Positions 44,971 through 53,827 of a stretch of DNA of 64,000 nucleotides are shown here, one piece after another. Source of the DNA: Pseudomonadales bacterium (GTDB lineage Bacteria; Pseudomonadota; Gammaproteobacteria; Pseudomonadales; Pseudohongiellaceae); the NCBI GenBank assembly GCA_024234395.1, contig JACKOH010000001.1, positions 701,001 through 765,000 on the forward strand, given 5' to 3'. A model generated the notes under the pieces. The model was not told the origin of the DNA, did no database searches, and worked only from the letters and a program-made list of their open reading frames with translations. Position numbers and translations under genes: made by a program. Every line of letters begins with the position of its first letter. Within the stretch, counting starts at the first letter, position 1.

Positions 44971-45453
44971 TCACTTGGTTGTCTGCCAGGCCGCCAAATT
45001 ATGGTGCGCCTCACCGCTGTCAAACGGGTTGCCAGCATCGCCTGTTACTTTGGCAGCCAGTTCGATGACGTAACCATTTGGGTCTTGGAAGTAGATGGAA
45101 TGAATGAATCCATGGTCTGATACGCCACGGGTTTCCATGCCGGCGTCCTCGCCTTTCTGCTTCAGTTCCCGTAAGACGTTATGGTCAACTTCCAGGGCGA
45201 TATGCAGGTCAAAATCCCGTTGTGCTTTAAAATCAAAGGGCTCACCAGGCTCTTCGAAAAAGGCCAGGAAGGAACCGTCCCCCATCTGGTAAAAACTGTG
45301 TAACACCTTGCTTTCGCGGCCGGTCTTGGTCTGCTTGATTTCAAACGCGTGCATTAGCGGAAGACCGAGGAAATCCTCGTAAAAGGCCCGAGTTTCCTCT
45401 GAATCGCGGCAGCGATAGGCATTGTGGTGTAGTCCTTTAATAACAGAATTCAT
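44971..45453 (-). CDS. VOC (glyoxalase/dioxygenase) superfamily protein
   Basis: Single-subunit protein of 160 residues with the vicinal-oxygen-chelate fold. It has an N-terminal half with IKGLHHNAYRCRDSEETRAFYEDFLGLPL (first metal His) and a second half with DFDLHIALEV, FIHSIYFQDPNGYVIEL (metal Glu near the end). Such proteins include ring-cleaving dioxygenases, glyoxalases and epimerases; the substrate cannot be assigned. It starts 13 bp after the end of the amidohydrolase gene on the same strand and is likely cotranscribed. Confidence 0.85.
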   Translation of the reverse strand: MNSVIKGLHHNAYRCRDSEETRAFYEDFLGLPLMHAFEIKQTKTGRESKVLHSFYQMGDGSFLAFFEEPGEPFDFKAQRDFDLHIALEVDHNVLRELKQKGEDAGMETRGVSDHGFIHSIYFQDPNGYVIELAAKVTGDAGNPFDSGEAHHNLAAWQTTK

Positions 45454-45465
45454 AGGCTATTCCCC

Positions 45466-46650
45466 TCAAACACGCGGAACCCGCCGACCGGCCAGCAGAG
45501 TCTCAAACGGAAACAGGCGCTGCGTGCCAACCCGCACATTTTCATAATTGTCCAGAAATTCGAAACTGCCCTGGCGCAATTCAAGGATTGCAATGTCAGC
45601 CGGGGCACCGACATTGAGTGTGCCTGCATCGTGAATGAAAGGAAAATACCGTGCGGCATTCAGCGTTGCCGTTGCGACCACGTCCATAAGTCCCATGCCG
45701 CCGAAGTTGAGGAACTTGGACATGATATTGGGCAGGTCGACCACACCCGGGACATTACGGCTGTTGGAGAATCCGTCAGTGGACACGGTGTCTGGCCAGA
45801 AACCGGCACCCATAATGGTGTCGAAAGTATCCCAGCGCAGGTGGTCGATACGGCCATTGGCGACATCAAAGCGAATACCACGACGGCGCGCTTCGAGTAT
45901 CTCCGGGAGAATTCTGCCCCGATCGTCGATTATTGGACTGGGAGGTGGTGCAAACATGTGAGTGACAATGTCCCCCGGTTTAAGTACCTGAATCAGTTCG
46001 GCCATGGACGTGGCCGACTGGCCCATGTGCACCATAACTGGTAATTTAAAATAGGAGGCAGCCTCCTGGGCACGCCGGATAACTTCCCGATCATTGGCGG
46101 TCACGCCATCAGTCAACCTGGCCTTTACGCCCACCACGTAATCCAGATGCGCCGCGATGGCTGCCCTGGCGGCCTCCACATTAGCCAGCGACATATCCGC
46201 AGTATCGCCGTCATCGATAACACCGCGTCGACCGATGTTGATCAGTATTCGTGCAGGTTGTGGTGCGGAGCGTACATTCGCCAGAATCTCCTCAATGTTG
46301 TCAGCGCCGGCCGAGCCGGCATCCACCCATCCCGTTACTCCGTCAGAGAGACAGATATGCCCGCCCTGGGCATCCCGGGCGTAGTGGCCATGCACGTCGA
46401 TCAGGCCTGGCATGACCAGTTTCCCCCGGGCATCAATCTCCTCGCTACCAGCGGTGTCTATGCGGGGCTGTATCGCCGCTATCCGGCCATTGGTGATGGC
46501 GACATCTGCCACTGCATCCAGGTGCAGGGACGGATCGATTACCCGGCCGCCCCGGACAATCATGTCGTAGGACTGGGCCAGAGAAGAAAAGGATCGGGCA
46601 AACAAGGTTGCAGCAATTGTGCTGTGGAGGAAGCGGCGGCGGCTGATCAT
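45466..46650 (-). CDS. Tat-exported amidohydrolase/deacetylase
   Basis: Metal-dependent hydrolase of the amidohydrolase superfamily (dihydroorotase/deacetylase-like branch). The 394-residue product begins MISRRRFLHSTIAATLFARS, a twin-arginine signal, so it is exported folded. Metal motifs are visible: DVHGHYARD (HxH) and the VGVKARLTDGV segment with a Lys that is probably carboxylated. MVHMGQS and DVANGRIDHL supply later ligands. The ATG at 46650-46648 has AGAGGA upstream; a longer frame to 46710 is rejected. The substrate is unknown. Confidence 0.88.
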   Translation of the reverse strand: MISRRRFLHSTIAATLFARSFSSLAQSYDMIVRGGRVIDPSLHLDAVADVAITNGRIAAIQPRIDTAGSEEIDARGKLVMPGLIDVHGHYARDAQGGHICLSDGVTGWVDAGSAGADNIEEILANVRSAPQPARILINIGRRGVIDDGDTADMSLANVEAARAAIAAHLDYVVGVKARLTDGVTANDREVIRRAQEAASYFKLPVMVHMGQSATSMAELIQVLKPGDIVTHMFAPPPSPIIDDRGRILPEILEARRRGIRFDVANGRIDHLRWDTFDTIMGAGFWPDTVSTDGFSNSRNVPGVVDLPNIMSKFLNFGGMGLMDVVATATLNAARYFPFIHDAGTLNVGAPADIAILELRQGSFEFLDNYENVRVGTQRLFPFETLLAGRRVPRV

Positions 46651-46790
46651 GACAAAGTCCTCTTGATGGGATTCAGTCCAGATGCTGCTGGTATCTGTGC
46701 GGGCTGTCAACTTTACTCGTTCAATGGGTCCAGTTGCTTGATTCCCCGTCCATGATTTGAGCCGTCAACCGAGGTGTTGGAGTCAATCCG

Positions 46791-46815
46791 GTACTGAATT
46801 TTTTACTCTGACCCC
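46791..46815. repeat. Half copy of the GTACTGAATTTTTACTCTGACCCC repeat
   Basis: The right half of the palindrome found intact at 58045-58100 is present here (GTACTGAATTTTTTACTCT then GACCCC), while the left arm has decayed to a short GGAGTCAA. It lies upstream of the amidohydrolase gene and beside the 46841-46969 repeat. Confidence 0.6.
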
Positions 46816-46840
46816 AAATACGACCTTGATCCTAACAGCG

Positions 46841-46969
46841 TGTTGAAAAGCTCTCAGGTGAGTGCAAGACAAGGCAAAATCTGGCGAAAAAGCGCAGTTT
46901 ACACGACGTAAATGAGCATTTTGAGCCAGATTTTAACGCCGAATTGTGCCAACTGAGAGTTTTTCAACA
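46841..46969. repeat. Palindromic repeat, copy 2 (inverted relative to copy 1)
   Basis: The same family as 35776-35910 but in reverse orientation. Ends TGTTGAAAAGCTCT (46841-46854) and AGAGTTTTTCAACA (46956-46969) pair with one mismatch. The interior shares long runs with copy 1 (for example GAGTGCAAGACAAGGCAAAA and AAATGAGCATTTTGAGCCAG). It occupies the divergent region between the amidohydrolase and symporter genes. Confidence 0.88.
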
Positions 46970-47080
46970 GTCTGCTAAACATAAGTGTCGATCCCGGGGC
47001 AATTGTACATATCCGGCAGGAGACTACGTTGTCATGCCGGGAAAGGGTACACTGTGGTCCGGAAAAGGAGGCGATACATC

Positions 47081-48646
47081 ATGTTCGAAACATACGCCAT
47101 GATAGTCATTTACTTAGGCATACTGCTGGTGCTGGGGTATCTGGCTTCCCGCCGCATCCGTTCCATGAAGGACTTTGTCATAGGTGGTAAATCTTTGAGT
47201 TACTGGGTGGCGGCGTTTTCCGCCCAGGCTACTGGAGAATCGGCTTGGCTCCTGCTGGGTGTAACCGGCATGGGCGCCATGGTGGGTTTCTCCGCCTATT
47301 GGATCGTGGTAGGTGAGGTACTGGGCGTGACAGTGGCCTGGTTTGTTATGGCATCCCGGTTTAAACGACTCACGGACAAATACGAGTCTCTGACGGTTAT
47401 TGACTATCTGGTTTCACGATTCCGTGCCCGCAGCCAGACGCTCAGATTGATTTCTGCCGCTTCGCTGTCCATTTTTGTACTGATTTATATTTCCGCGCAG
47501 ATCGACGCAACCGGCTCCGCTTTCGAAACCTTCCTGGCCTGGGATTATCACATTGGTGCCATCGTCGGTTTTGTGATAGTGGCCATTTACTGTATCGCCG
47601 GTGGATTTCTTGCGGCGGCCTGGACCGACATGTTTCAGGGAGCGATCATGCTGCTTTGTCTGGTGGCTTTACCGTTGGTCGCATTCCATACTATCGACAA
47701 CGGCGGACTGATTTTCGCCAGGTTACAGGAGATCGATCCAGGCCTGGTCAGTTTCTGGGGCAGCGGTGGATTCACCCCGATGAACCTCGCAGTAGTGATT
47801 GGAATGGGATTGATCGGACTCGGGTTTCTCGGTTCCCCGCAGGTGTTTGCCCGCCTCATTGCCATCAGGGATGAGGCACAGATCCAGCGCGGCAGCTGGG
47901 TAGCCGTGCTTTTTACGTTACTGGCAGGATTCTCGGCGGTAAGTATCGGTATTCTGGGTCGTTACCTGTTCACCGGCCAGGGTGTCGATCCAACGGGGGT
48001 GCTGGGCAACGGTGCGCAGAATGTGCTGTCCGAGCTGGTTGAATATACCTTCCCACCGTGGATTATCGGGCTTTACGTGGCCGCAGTGCTCTCCGCCATC
48101 ATGTCCACGGTTTCGTCACTGTTGATAATGGCAGCGGGCTCGGTGACTCATGATGTCTATGAACGATTGTTCAATCCGGACATCACAAATCACCAGGCCA
48201 GAGTCCTGTGCCGACGCGTGACGCTGGCGATGGCTGCGCTCGCCCTGGTGATTGCGGTTCTGGTATCGCTGCTGTCTCCGGATCGGACAATTTTCTGGTT
48301 CGTCATTTTCGGCTGGTCAGGAATTGCGGCTACGTTCTGCCCGATGATTATTCTGTCGCTGTTCTGGCCGGCTTTCACCGAGCGTGCCGCGATAGCTTCC
48401 ATGGCCTGCGGTTTCCTGATGACTATTATCAGCAAGTTTGTCCTGCAGGAACTGGGGACTGCCGGTCCCTATTTTGTCGCGCTGGAAACCATGCCGCCTT
48501 CATTCATCTCGGCATTGCTGGCGGGTTACCTGGTCACGATAATGTGGCCGGATCGACAACTGGAAGCCGGATTTCAGGCAGAGCTCCAGGAAATTCTCGA
48601 GCCGTCTGCAGGCAAGTCGAAAACTGTTGGTGTAGTATCCGATTAG
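47081..48646 (+). CDS. Sodium:solute symporter family protein
   Basis: Twelve- to thirteen-helix sodium-coupled importer of the SSS (PutP/PanF) family, 521 residues. The start is MFETYAMIVIYLGILLVLGYL (ATG 47081, AAGGAGG nine bases upstream); the frame back to 46985 overlaps the repeat and is rejected. Family features include KDFVIGGKSLSYWVAAFSAQATGESAWLL, YTSAQ-like IYISAQIDATG, and AAVLSAIMSTVSSLLIMAAG. It is followed by a transaminase and a semialdehyde dehydrogenase, so the substrate is probably an omega-amino acid such as beta-alanine. The TAG stop lies inside a fragment of the palindromic repeat. Confidence 0.9.
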   Translation: MFETYAMIVIYLGILLVLGYLASRRIRSMKDFVIGGKSLSYWVAAFSAQATGESAWLLLGVTGMGAMVGFSAYWIVVGEVLGVTVAWFVMASRFKRLTDKYESLTVIDYLVSRFRARSQTLRLISAASLSIFVLIYISAQIDATGSAFETFLAWDYHIGAIVGFVIVAIYCIAGGFLAAAWTDMFQGAIMLLCLVALPLVAFHTIDNGGLIFARLQEIDPGLVSFWGSGGFTPMNLAVVIGMGLIGLGFLGSPQVFARLIAIRDEAQIQRGSWVAVLFTLLAGFSAVSIGILGRYLFTGQGVDPTGVLGNGAQNVLSELVEYTFPPWIIGLYVAAVLSAIMSTVSSLLIMAAGSVTHDVYERLFNPDITNHQARVLCRRVTLAMAALALVIAVLVSLLSPDRTIFWFVIFGWSGIAATFCPMIILSLFWPAFTERAAIASMACGFLMTIISKFVLQELGTAGPYFVALETMPPSFISALLAGYLVTIMWPDRQLEAGFQAELQEILEPSAGKSKTVGVVSD

Positions 48647-48672
48647 CAGCCCGTTGAAGAACTCTCGGCTGG
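48643..48672. repeat. Half copy of the 135-bp palindromic repeat at the symporter stop
   Basis: TTAGCAGCCCGTTGAAGAACT followed by CTCGGCTGGC matches one end of copy 1 with a few changes. The TAG stop (48644-48646) of the symporter gene is part of it. Confidence 0.6.
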
Positions 48673-48716
48673 CTGCCGGCCACATTTATCAATAACCAGA
48701 TCAGAAGGAAGCCGCC

Positions 48717-50033
48717 GTGACTCTGACCCGTAGTGAACTGGAAGCCCACTGGATGCCGTTTACGGGCAATCGGCAGTTCAAACAGCAACCGCGGTTGATG
48801 GAGCGCGCCGACGGGGCTTACTACTACGACACTGAAGGTCGGCAGATCTTTGACGGATTATCCGGTTTGTGGACTTGCGGGGCAGGCCATAATCGTCCCG
48901 AGATTGTCGAAGCTGTCAGCAGACAGGTTGCCACACTGGACTATTCGCCCGGATTTCAGTTCGGGCATGCCCAGTCATTTTTGCTCGCCAATAAACTGGT
49001 CGACCTGACCCCTGATGGCCTGGATCATGTGTTCTTCACCGATTCCGGGTCCGAGACAGTGGAAACTGCGCTGAAAATAGCCCGCGCCTACTGGCGAACC
49101 CGGGGCATGCCCGGTAAGACCCGCTTTATTGGCAGGCAAAAAGGCTATCACGGCGTCAATTACGGTGGTATCGGTGTCGGGGGGATCGGTTTTAACCGGA
49201 AACTGTTCGGTCAATCCATCGAGGCTGATCACATTGCGCATACCGTTCTCGAGGAAAACCGCTACTCACGGGGTATGCCGGAACTTGGGGCGCACCTGGC
49301 AGACGAAGTCGAAGACCTGGTGGCGCTGCATGACGCCTCCAATATTGCGGCAGTGATCGTCGAGCCACTGTCCGGCACGGCCGGGGTCCTGCCTCCACCA
49401 CAAGGCTACCTGAACCGGCTGCGTGAAATCTGCGACCGCCACCAGATTCTGCTGATATTTGACGAGGTGATAACCGGCCTGGGGCGCATGGGTTCCCTGA
49501 CTGGTGCCGAAGAATTCGGTGTTACGCCCGACCTGCTGGGCCTCGCCAAGCAGATAACCAATGGCGCCATTCCCCTGGGTGCCGTGATGGTCAGGGGAGA
49601 AATATACCAGTCGTTCATGGATAACGGTGGACCCGACTACATGGTGGAATTTCCCCACGGTTACACTTACTCGGCCCATCCTGTCGCCTGCGCGGCGGGC
49701 CTGGCGGCCCTGGATGTGCTGGTAAACGACGAACTGGTCGCCCGCGTCAGAAAGCTTGCACCTGTCCTGGAAGATGCCGTTCATGGTCTCCGGGGGCACC
49801 CGCTTGTTGCTGACATAAGGAATTACGGCCTCGCCGCCGGTTTGAGCATTGTGCATAAGGCCGGAGAGCCGATGAAACGGCCTTTCGAACTGGGCCTGCG
49901 CTGCCTGTCGAAAGGTTTTTATGTGCGCTGGGGAGGCGATACGGTACAGCTGGCACCCCCATTTATCGCCAGCGAGCAGCAGGTAAGGGACCTGGTGGCC
50001 GCACTTGGAGAAAGTCTCGATGAAATCGACTAG
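48717..50033 (+). CDS. Omega-amino acid:pyruvate aminotransferase (class III)
   Basis: PLP enzyme that moves the amino group of beta-alanine or a similar omega-amino acid to pyruvate, giving malonate semialdehyde. The 438-residue product starts at a GTG and has the OapT-type opening (HWMPFTGNRQFKQQPRLM), the GSE..ETALKIARAYW cofactor segment, the Asp in LLIFDEVITGLGRMG, and the Schiff-base Lys in LLGLAKQITNG. The HPVACAAGLAALDVL region is typical of this subgroup. It sits 70 bp after the symporter and overlaps the dehydrogenase gene by 14 bp. Confidence 0.92.
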   Translation: MTLTRSELEAHWMPFTGNRQFKQQPRLMERADGAYYYDTEGRQIFDGLSGLWTCGAGHNRPEIVEAVSRQVATLDYSPGFQFGHAQSFLLANKLVDLTPDGLDHVFFTDSGSETVETALKIARAYWRTRGMPGKTRFIGRQKGYHGVNYGGIGVGGIGFNRKLFGQSIEADHIAHTVLEENRYSRGMPELGAHLADEVEDLVALHDASNIAAVIVEPLSGTAGVLPPPQGYLNRLREICDRHQILLIFDEVITGLGRMGSLTGAEEFGVTPDLLGLAKQITNGAIPLGAVMVRGEIYQSFMDNGGPDYMVEFPHGYTYSAHPVACAAGLAALDVLVNDELVARVRKLAPVLEDAVHGLRGHPLVADIRNYGLAAGLSIVHKAGEPMKRPFELGLRCLSKGFYVRWGGDTVQLAPPFIASEQQVRDLVAALGESLDEID

Positions 50034-51564
50034 GCTGCAGGAACACGAAGCAGGGGAATCGCCTGTGACTCTGTTGGGACATGTCATTAATGGAAGCGAG
50101 GTAGTCAATGACGGTGCCGTGCTGCCAATTCATAACCCGGCCACAGGCGCAGTGATCAGGCAGGTTGCGGTTGCCGATTCCGCAATAGTGGAACAGGCGA
50201 TCGCCAGTGCCGAATCCGCTTTCGCCGCCTGGCGAGATACGACACCCCAGCGCCGTGCCCGGGTACTGTTCAGGTTCCGGGAACTGCTCGAACAACACGC
50301 TGAAACACTCTGTGAGCTGGTCACCGCTGAGCATGGCAAAGTTCTCAACGATGCCCGCGGCGAATTGGGGCGCGGTATCGAAGTGGTAGAGTATGCCTGT
50401 GGAATTGCGGAACTGCTCAAGGGTGAACATTTAAAAAATGCCGGTCCACGAATTGACAGCTGGTCCGAATTTCCGCCGCTTGGTGTGGTTGCCGGAGTAA
50501 CCCCGTTCAACTTTCCGGTCATGGTGCCTATGTGGATGTATCCCCTGGCCCTGGCTTGCGGTAACTGTTTTATTCTCAAGCCGTCCGAGAAAGACCCCGG
50601 CGTCTCCAACTACATCGCAGGACTGTTAAGTGAAGCCGGATTGCCGGACGGCGTATTCAATGTGGTTCATGGCGACCGTTCCACCGTCGAATTGTTACTC
50701 GACCATGCCCGGATCCGGGCCATCAGCTTCGTTGGTTCCACGCCGGTTGCCCGGTCCATTTATACCAGAGGATCGGCGGCCGGCAAGCGCGTTCAGGCAT
50801 TGGGAGGCGCCAAAAATCATGCCGTCATAATGCCGGACGCAGACGTTGAGCCGGCTGTCGAAGCCCTGATGGGAGCTGCTTACGGTTCGTGTGGTCAACG
50901 TTGCATGGCCGTATCCGTGGTGGTCTGTGTCGGAGACGAGGTCGCCGACCGGATTGTCGAATTGCTGGCAGAAAAGGTCCGGAGCCTGCGGATTGGCCCT
51001 GGGCAGGATAATGGCAATGACATGGGGCCACTCATCAGCAGGGAAAGTGTCGAGCGGGTCAGGATGAGCGTGGGAGAAGCGGTACAGCAGGGTGCGGAAC
51101 TGGTTGTTGATGGCCGTGATCTGCAGGTGCCGAACCATCTGAACGGTTTCTTTATCGGTGGTTCCCTGTTGGACCGTGTGACGCCTGAAATGAACGTCTA
51201 CCAGCAGGAAATATTCGGCCCGGTACTGTGTGTGGTCCGGGTCACTGACCTGGACGAGGCGATTGCTCTGATCAATGATAACCGGTTTGGTAACGGTACC
51301 TGTCTGTTTACCCGGGATGGCGAGGCGGCGCGCTATTTCAGCGACGCCGTGCAGATCGGGATGGTGGGGGTGAACGTGGCTCTGCCGGTACCGATCGCCA
51401 ACCACAGCTTCGGTGGCTGGAAGGACTCTCTGTTCGGAGATCTCTATGCCTACGGTCCCGACGCCATTCGTTTTTATACCCGCCGCAAGACTGTCACCCA
51501 GCGTTGGCCCTCCGGTGGTCTCAAGGAAGGCATCCGTTATGCTTTTCCGGAGAGCCAGGGCTGA
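50020..51564 (+). CDS. mmsA: CoA-acylating methylmalonate/malonate-semialdehyde dehydrogenase
   Basis: Aldehyde dehydrogenase that converts malonate semialdehyde to acetyl-CoA (or methylmalonate semialdehyde to propionyl-CoA). The 514-residue product has GVVAGVTPFNFPVMVPMWM, the NAD segment (KPSEKDPG) and the catalytic Cys295 in GSCGQRCMAVS, the MmsA signature. The ATG at 50020 (GGAG about 10 bases upstream) overlaps the transaminase; a GTG at 50065 is an alternative. With the transaminase it completes the route from beta-alanine to acetyl-CoA. Confidence 0.94.
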   Translation: MKSTRLQEHEAGESPVTLLGHVINGSEVVNDGAVLPIHNPATGAVIRQVAVADSAIVEQAIASAESAFAAWRDTTPQRRARVLFRFRELLEQHAETLCELVTAEHGKVLNDARGELGRGIEVVEYACGIAELLKGEHLKNAGPRIDSWSEFPPLGVVAGVTPFNFPVMVPMWMYPLALACGNCFILKPSEKDPGVSNYIAGLLSEAGLPDGVFNVVHGDRSTVELLLDHARIRAISFVGSTPVARSIYTRGSAAGKRVQALGGAKNHAVIMPDADVEPAVEALMGAAYGSCGQRCMAVSVVVCVGDEVADRIVELLAEKVRSLRIGPGQDNGNDMGPLISRESVERVRMSVGEAVQQGAELVVDGRDLQVPNHLNGFFIGGSLLDRVTPEMNVYQQEIFGPVLCVVRVTDLDEAIALINDNRFGNGTCLFTRDGEAARYFSDAVQIGMVGVNVALPVPIANHSFGGWKDSLFGDLYAYGPDAIRFYTRRKTVTQRWPSGGLKEGIRYAFPESQG

Positions 51565-51590
51565 GCGTGACCGATGTGGATCTCAGACCC

Positions 51591-51614
51591 GCGTGCAGTT
51601 GTTGAACTGCACGC
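51591..51614. terminator. Hairpin between convergent genes
   Basis: Perfect 10-bp stem GCGTGCAGTT / AACTGCACGC with a four-base loop, 26 bp after mmsA and 16 bp before the stop of the convergent amidohydrolase. No T-run, so its terminator role, in either direction, is likely but not certain. Confidence 0.55.
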
Positions 51615-51629
51615 GGAGCCGAACCTGCA

Positions 51630-53357
51630 TCAGGCCTGATAGGAGGTCATGCCGCCCACGACAGTCTGCACGATTTCGATGTCCTTGATGGTTTCCTCAT
51701 CGACCGTGTGAGGATCCTCGGCCAGCATGACGTAGTCGGCCAGTTTGCCGGGCGTGATGGAGCCCTTGAGGTGCTCCTCGCCGGATGCCCAGGCACCGTT
51801 ATAGGTGCTGACCGTAATGGCTTCTGCCACGCTGATGCGCTGGTTGGCACCCCACACCTTGCCGTCCCAGCCCCGCCGGGTCACCATGCCCTGTATTCCC
51901 ATCAGGGGTGCAAAGGGTCCCGGGCTGAAATCGGAGCCGGCACACACCATGATGCCTGCATCAAGCATGCTGCGATATGCCATGGCACGCTGCATTAATT
52001 CCTCACCGTAGTAGACAAATTTGTCCGGGTTATAATAGGCATAGGTTGTGAACATCGCCGGCACACAACCCAGGGCTTGCATGCGCCGGATCAGGTCCTC
52101 GGTGATGAGCGTGCAGTGCGTGATCTTGGGCCGTGAATCGGACCGTGGAAAAAGTTGCTGGGCGCGCTCCACCGCGGTAAGAAAGCTGTCGATAGCGACA
52201 TCTCCGTTGGCGTGGACGTTTACCTGGATACCGGCACGATGCACGCGCTCCACCCATTCGTTCAATGCTTCCTGGCTTTCTGTGACGTTACCCCGGTAGG
52301 GAGGTGACACGTTTGGATAATCCACGCTGATGGCCATGGTGCGCTCGGAGAATGAACCATCGACAGTATGTTCCGAGGTGGCTCCAAGCTTTATCCATTC
52401 GTCACCGAAGCCAGTCTTGATTCCTGCGTTGATCATGGCCTCCAGCGCCGTGCCGCTGGACTCGTAACTCACCCGGTGCAGCAGATCTCCCCGGGCACGC
52501 ACGTCCTGTATCGCCGCCAGATCTCCACCCTCGTGATGCACGCTGGTCAGACCATAGCGGGCAAACTGTCTGGAGATGTAGGCGATGGAGTCGCGCGCCC
52601 GCTGCGCCTGCTCGGTGGCACTGAAGGACGGTCTGGCGCCAACCTCGCGAAAGGGATTCATGGCGCGATCGGTCACGCGGCCGGTCAACTGGCCCTCCGC
52701 ATCCTTGTCGTAAGTGCCGCCCATTGGATCCGGCGTCGAGTTGGTGATGCCGGCAATTTCAAATGCCTTGCTGTTGTAAAACGCCGAATGACCACCGCGA
52801 TGTCTGACCACCACGGGATGATCCAGCGAGACTTCGTCGAGGTCGCGTCGGTGCAGGCCGCGGTCATCCGTCAGCTTGGTGTCATCAAAGAAGTAGCCTT
52901 CCACCCAGGTGCCCGGAGGCAGGCTCTGAGCCCTGGTGCGTAACTTGTCCACGATACTGGCAATGCTGACGAACTCGACTTCAAAAGGGTTGCCGACCAG
53001 CACGTCATAAAGCAGGGTTTCGCCCCGTGCATGCACATGACAGTCGATAAAGCCCGGCACCACAGTCATGCCGCCGGCATCCAGAATCCGGGTCTGGCTG
53101 CCGGCCAGGTTTCGAATCTCCTCCGAGCCGCCCACGGCGAGAAAGCGGTCCCCTTTCACGGCGAACGCGGTGGCCCGGGGCAGAGTAGTATCGATGGTAT
53201 AGATATTGGCATTGACGACGACGAGCTCGGGAGCGCCGGCATCTGCCACTGCCAGGGACTGGGCATGGGCCTTACCGCCGAGCAGGGGTGTGCCTGCCAG
53301 TCCGGCCATACCCAATCCGGTGCGTTGCAGGAAATCTCGTCTGCTGCTCTTGGTCAT
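51630..53357 (-). CDS. Tat-exported amidohydrolase, YtcJ-like
   Basis: Metal-dependent hydrolase of 575 residues, amidohydrolase family 3. The start is MTKSSRRDFLQRTGLGMAGLAG, a clear twin-arginine signal. The metal motif is FIDCHVHARGE (HxH). Later ligands are in VHHEGGDL, VNVHANGDVAID and the C-terminal CAGSDFSPGPFAPLMGIQ. Homologs act on amides, carbamates or formamides, so the substrate is open. It is convergent with the symporter-transaminase-mmsA operon; being exported, it could release that operon's substrate. Confidence 0.88.
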   Translation of the reverse strand: MTKSSRRDFLQRTGLGMAGLAGTPLLGGKAHAQSLAVADAGAPELVVVNANIYTIDTTLPRATAFAVKGDRFLAVGGSEEIRNLAGSQTRILDAGGMTVVPGFIDCHVHARGETLLYDVLVGNPFEVEFVSIASIVDKLRTRAQSLPPGTWVEGYFFDDTKLTDDRGLHRRDLDEVSLDHPVVVRHRGGHSAFYNSKAFEIAGITNSTPDPMGGTYDKDAEGQLTGRVTDRAMNPFREVGARPSFSATEQAQRARDSIAYISRQFARYGLTSVHHEGGDLAAIQDVRARGDLLHRVSYESSGTALEAMINAGIKTGFGDEWIKLGATSEHTVDGSFSERTMAISVDYPNVSPPYRGNVTESQEALNEWVERVHRAGIQVNVHANGDVAIDSFLTAVERAQQLFPRSDSRPKITHCTLITEDLIRRMQALGCVPAMFTTYAYYNPDKFVYYGEELMQRAMAYRSMLDAGIMVCAGSDFSPGPFAPLMGIQGMVTRRGWDGKVWGANQRISVAEAITVSTYNGAWASGEEHLKGSITPGKLADYVMLAEDPHTVDEETIKDIEIVQTVVGGMTSYQA

Positions 53358-53827
53358 AGCGGAATCCTCGTTCTGTCTGGTTGCGGACTTGTGGTGATGT
53401 TTTTTTTCCTATGAGCCAGAGTTATCGACCCAACCTGGAGCCTGACTTGGCGATGCCTGGTTTTAATTCAGCTCGCGACGGGCTTCATGAAGACTAAACG
53501 GTTTTAATGGAAACTGAAAGCTTCCTACGATGCCCCATGTTGTCTACTTTGAGAGTAACGCTATCCATCCGGCACGCGCGATCAGGCTGATTCCAGACAG
53601 CCCGGCATCAGGCCGGTCGGGTCTGGCAGGCTGATTAAGAAAGCCGGCTTCGTCGACCCAGGGTGTACTTAAAGCCGGTCCTGCTTCTCCACGGGAGCGC
53701 CATATAATCCGTGGGGTAGTGTTTTCTGCTACTTCATTGGAACCACTACAACCTGCTGTTCAATCCGCAATACCTTAGTCATCAGTTAGCAGCCTGTTGA
53801 AGACCAGGGGAATTTCAGGAGTCAGCA
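53358..53827. other. Intergenic region with repeat fragment
   Basis: 470 bp between divergent genes. A fragment TTAGCAGCCTGTTGAAGA (53786-53803), identical to the end of the 135-bp palindromic repeat family, lies 25 bp before the next gene. No other gene, tRNA or clear promoter pair was recognised. Confidence 0.5.
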
